From: Oscillospiraceae bacterium
GTDB taxonomy: Bacteria > Bacillota_A > Clostridia > Oscillospirales > Oscillospiraceae
Length of the DNA: 5,637 bases
Direction: 5' to 3'
NCBI GenBank assembly: GCA_017550765.1
Contig: JAFZOC010000136.1
Location: forward strand, 1-5,637
Positions 5,375 through 5,637 of this stretch are shown here, piece by piece (position 1 is the stretch's first letter; each line of letters opens with the position of its first letter). The notes under the pieces were generated by a model. It was not told the origin of the DNA. It saw only the letters and a list, made by a program, of their open reading frames with translations, and did no database searches. The translations under genes and the position numbers were made by a program.

Positions 5375-5637
5375 ATGAAAAGTTGGAGAAGAGCCTGGCG
5401 GCCGGCCGTGTGCTCTTCGGGAAACTGAGACCGATCGTGTGGGGAGCGATCCTGCTCTCTGCCCTGATCCTCATCGGCGCGGTGGGGCTCAGCGTTTCGA
5501 TCAGGCGCAATTCCATGCCGGAAGTGGAGCGGGGCGAATACCGCGTGGTGGCGGATGACGACGCGCTGCTCAAGGGCGCGCCCACCAAGCTCGTAGTGGC
5601 GGACGGGATGCTGGCCGCGTACTTCGAGGACAGCGGC
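5371..5637 (+). CDS. Membrane-anchored protein of unknown function, partial at the 3' end
   Basis: The first 89 codons of a gene that runs off the right edge. A positively charged N-terminus (Lys4, Lys7, Arg13, Lys18, Arg20) precedes one hydrophobic segment at about 21-44 (PIVWGAILLSALILIGAVGL and on), followed by RR. This predicts a cytoplasmic N-terminus and an external C-terminal domain. The start of that domain, about 50-89, is acidic to mixed (EYRVVADDDALLKG) and I do not recognise it. ATG 5371 overlaps the glycosyltransferase stop as ATGA and sits 6 nt after GAGGAG (5359-5364); the ATG at 5375 is out of frame. Coupling to the glycosyltransferase suggests a shared envelope task. What follows in the operon is not visible. 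Confidence 0.75.
   Translation, partial: MNEKLEKSLAAGRVLFGKLRPIVWGAILLSALILIGAVGLSVSIRRNSMPEVERGEYRVVADDDALLKGAPTKLVVADGMLAAYFEDSG

Noticed and set aside
1..5637. CRISPR array, insertion sequence or transposase
   Set aside because: No regularly spaced repeats, terminal inverted repeats or transposase-like reading frames were seen.

Overview
The window looks like a GC-rich, low-G+C-lineage (Firmicutes) anaerobe, most likely Clostridia and possibly Oscillospiraceae. The grounds are a SpoIVFB-like M50 protease followed directly by the TIGR03960-type radical SAM protein and its TIGR03936/DUF2344 partner, a block I know from clostridial chromosomes. Strong Shine-Dalgarno sequences and tight 4-11 nt gene overlaps fit this. 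The taxonomic call is inference; no rRNA or marker gene is present.

Layout. Positions 1-357 (+) hold the 3' part of a RiPP/bacteriocin precursor: a Nif11-like leader ending in Ala-Gly-Gly, then a 48-residue cationic, cysteine-free core. Its start and any maturation or export genes lie before the window. Positions 358-472 are non-coding with two hairpins. Positions 473-627 (-) form a complete tRNA-Pro(CGG) unit: consensus promoter, 76-nt tRNA with encoded CCA, and intrinsic terminator. Positions 628-821 are a GC-rich leader with small inverted repeats and no convincing gene.

From 822 to the right edge all genes read rightwards and are nearly contiguous: a 73-aa single-span membrane protein, a 201-aa M50 site-2-type protease, a radical SAM protein, its DUF2344 partner, a GT-B (GT4-like) glycosyltransferase, and the start of a single-span membrane protein that runs off the right edge. 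Overlaps of 4, 11 and 4 nt and gaps of 10-31 nt suggest one operon with translational coupling.

How the parts fit. The small membrane protein and M50 protease look like a reduced SpoIVFA/SpoIVFB pair. The radical SAM and DUF2344 proteins are a conserved but functionally unassigned pair. The glycosyltransferase sits where I would expect the RNase G/rplU/rpmA genes of many Clostridia, so the usual order is broken here. The most novel item is the cysteine-free Nif11-leader precursor, which lies on the 3' side of an intact tRNA gene, the side where integrating elements usually sit.
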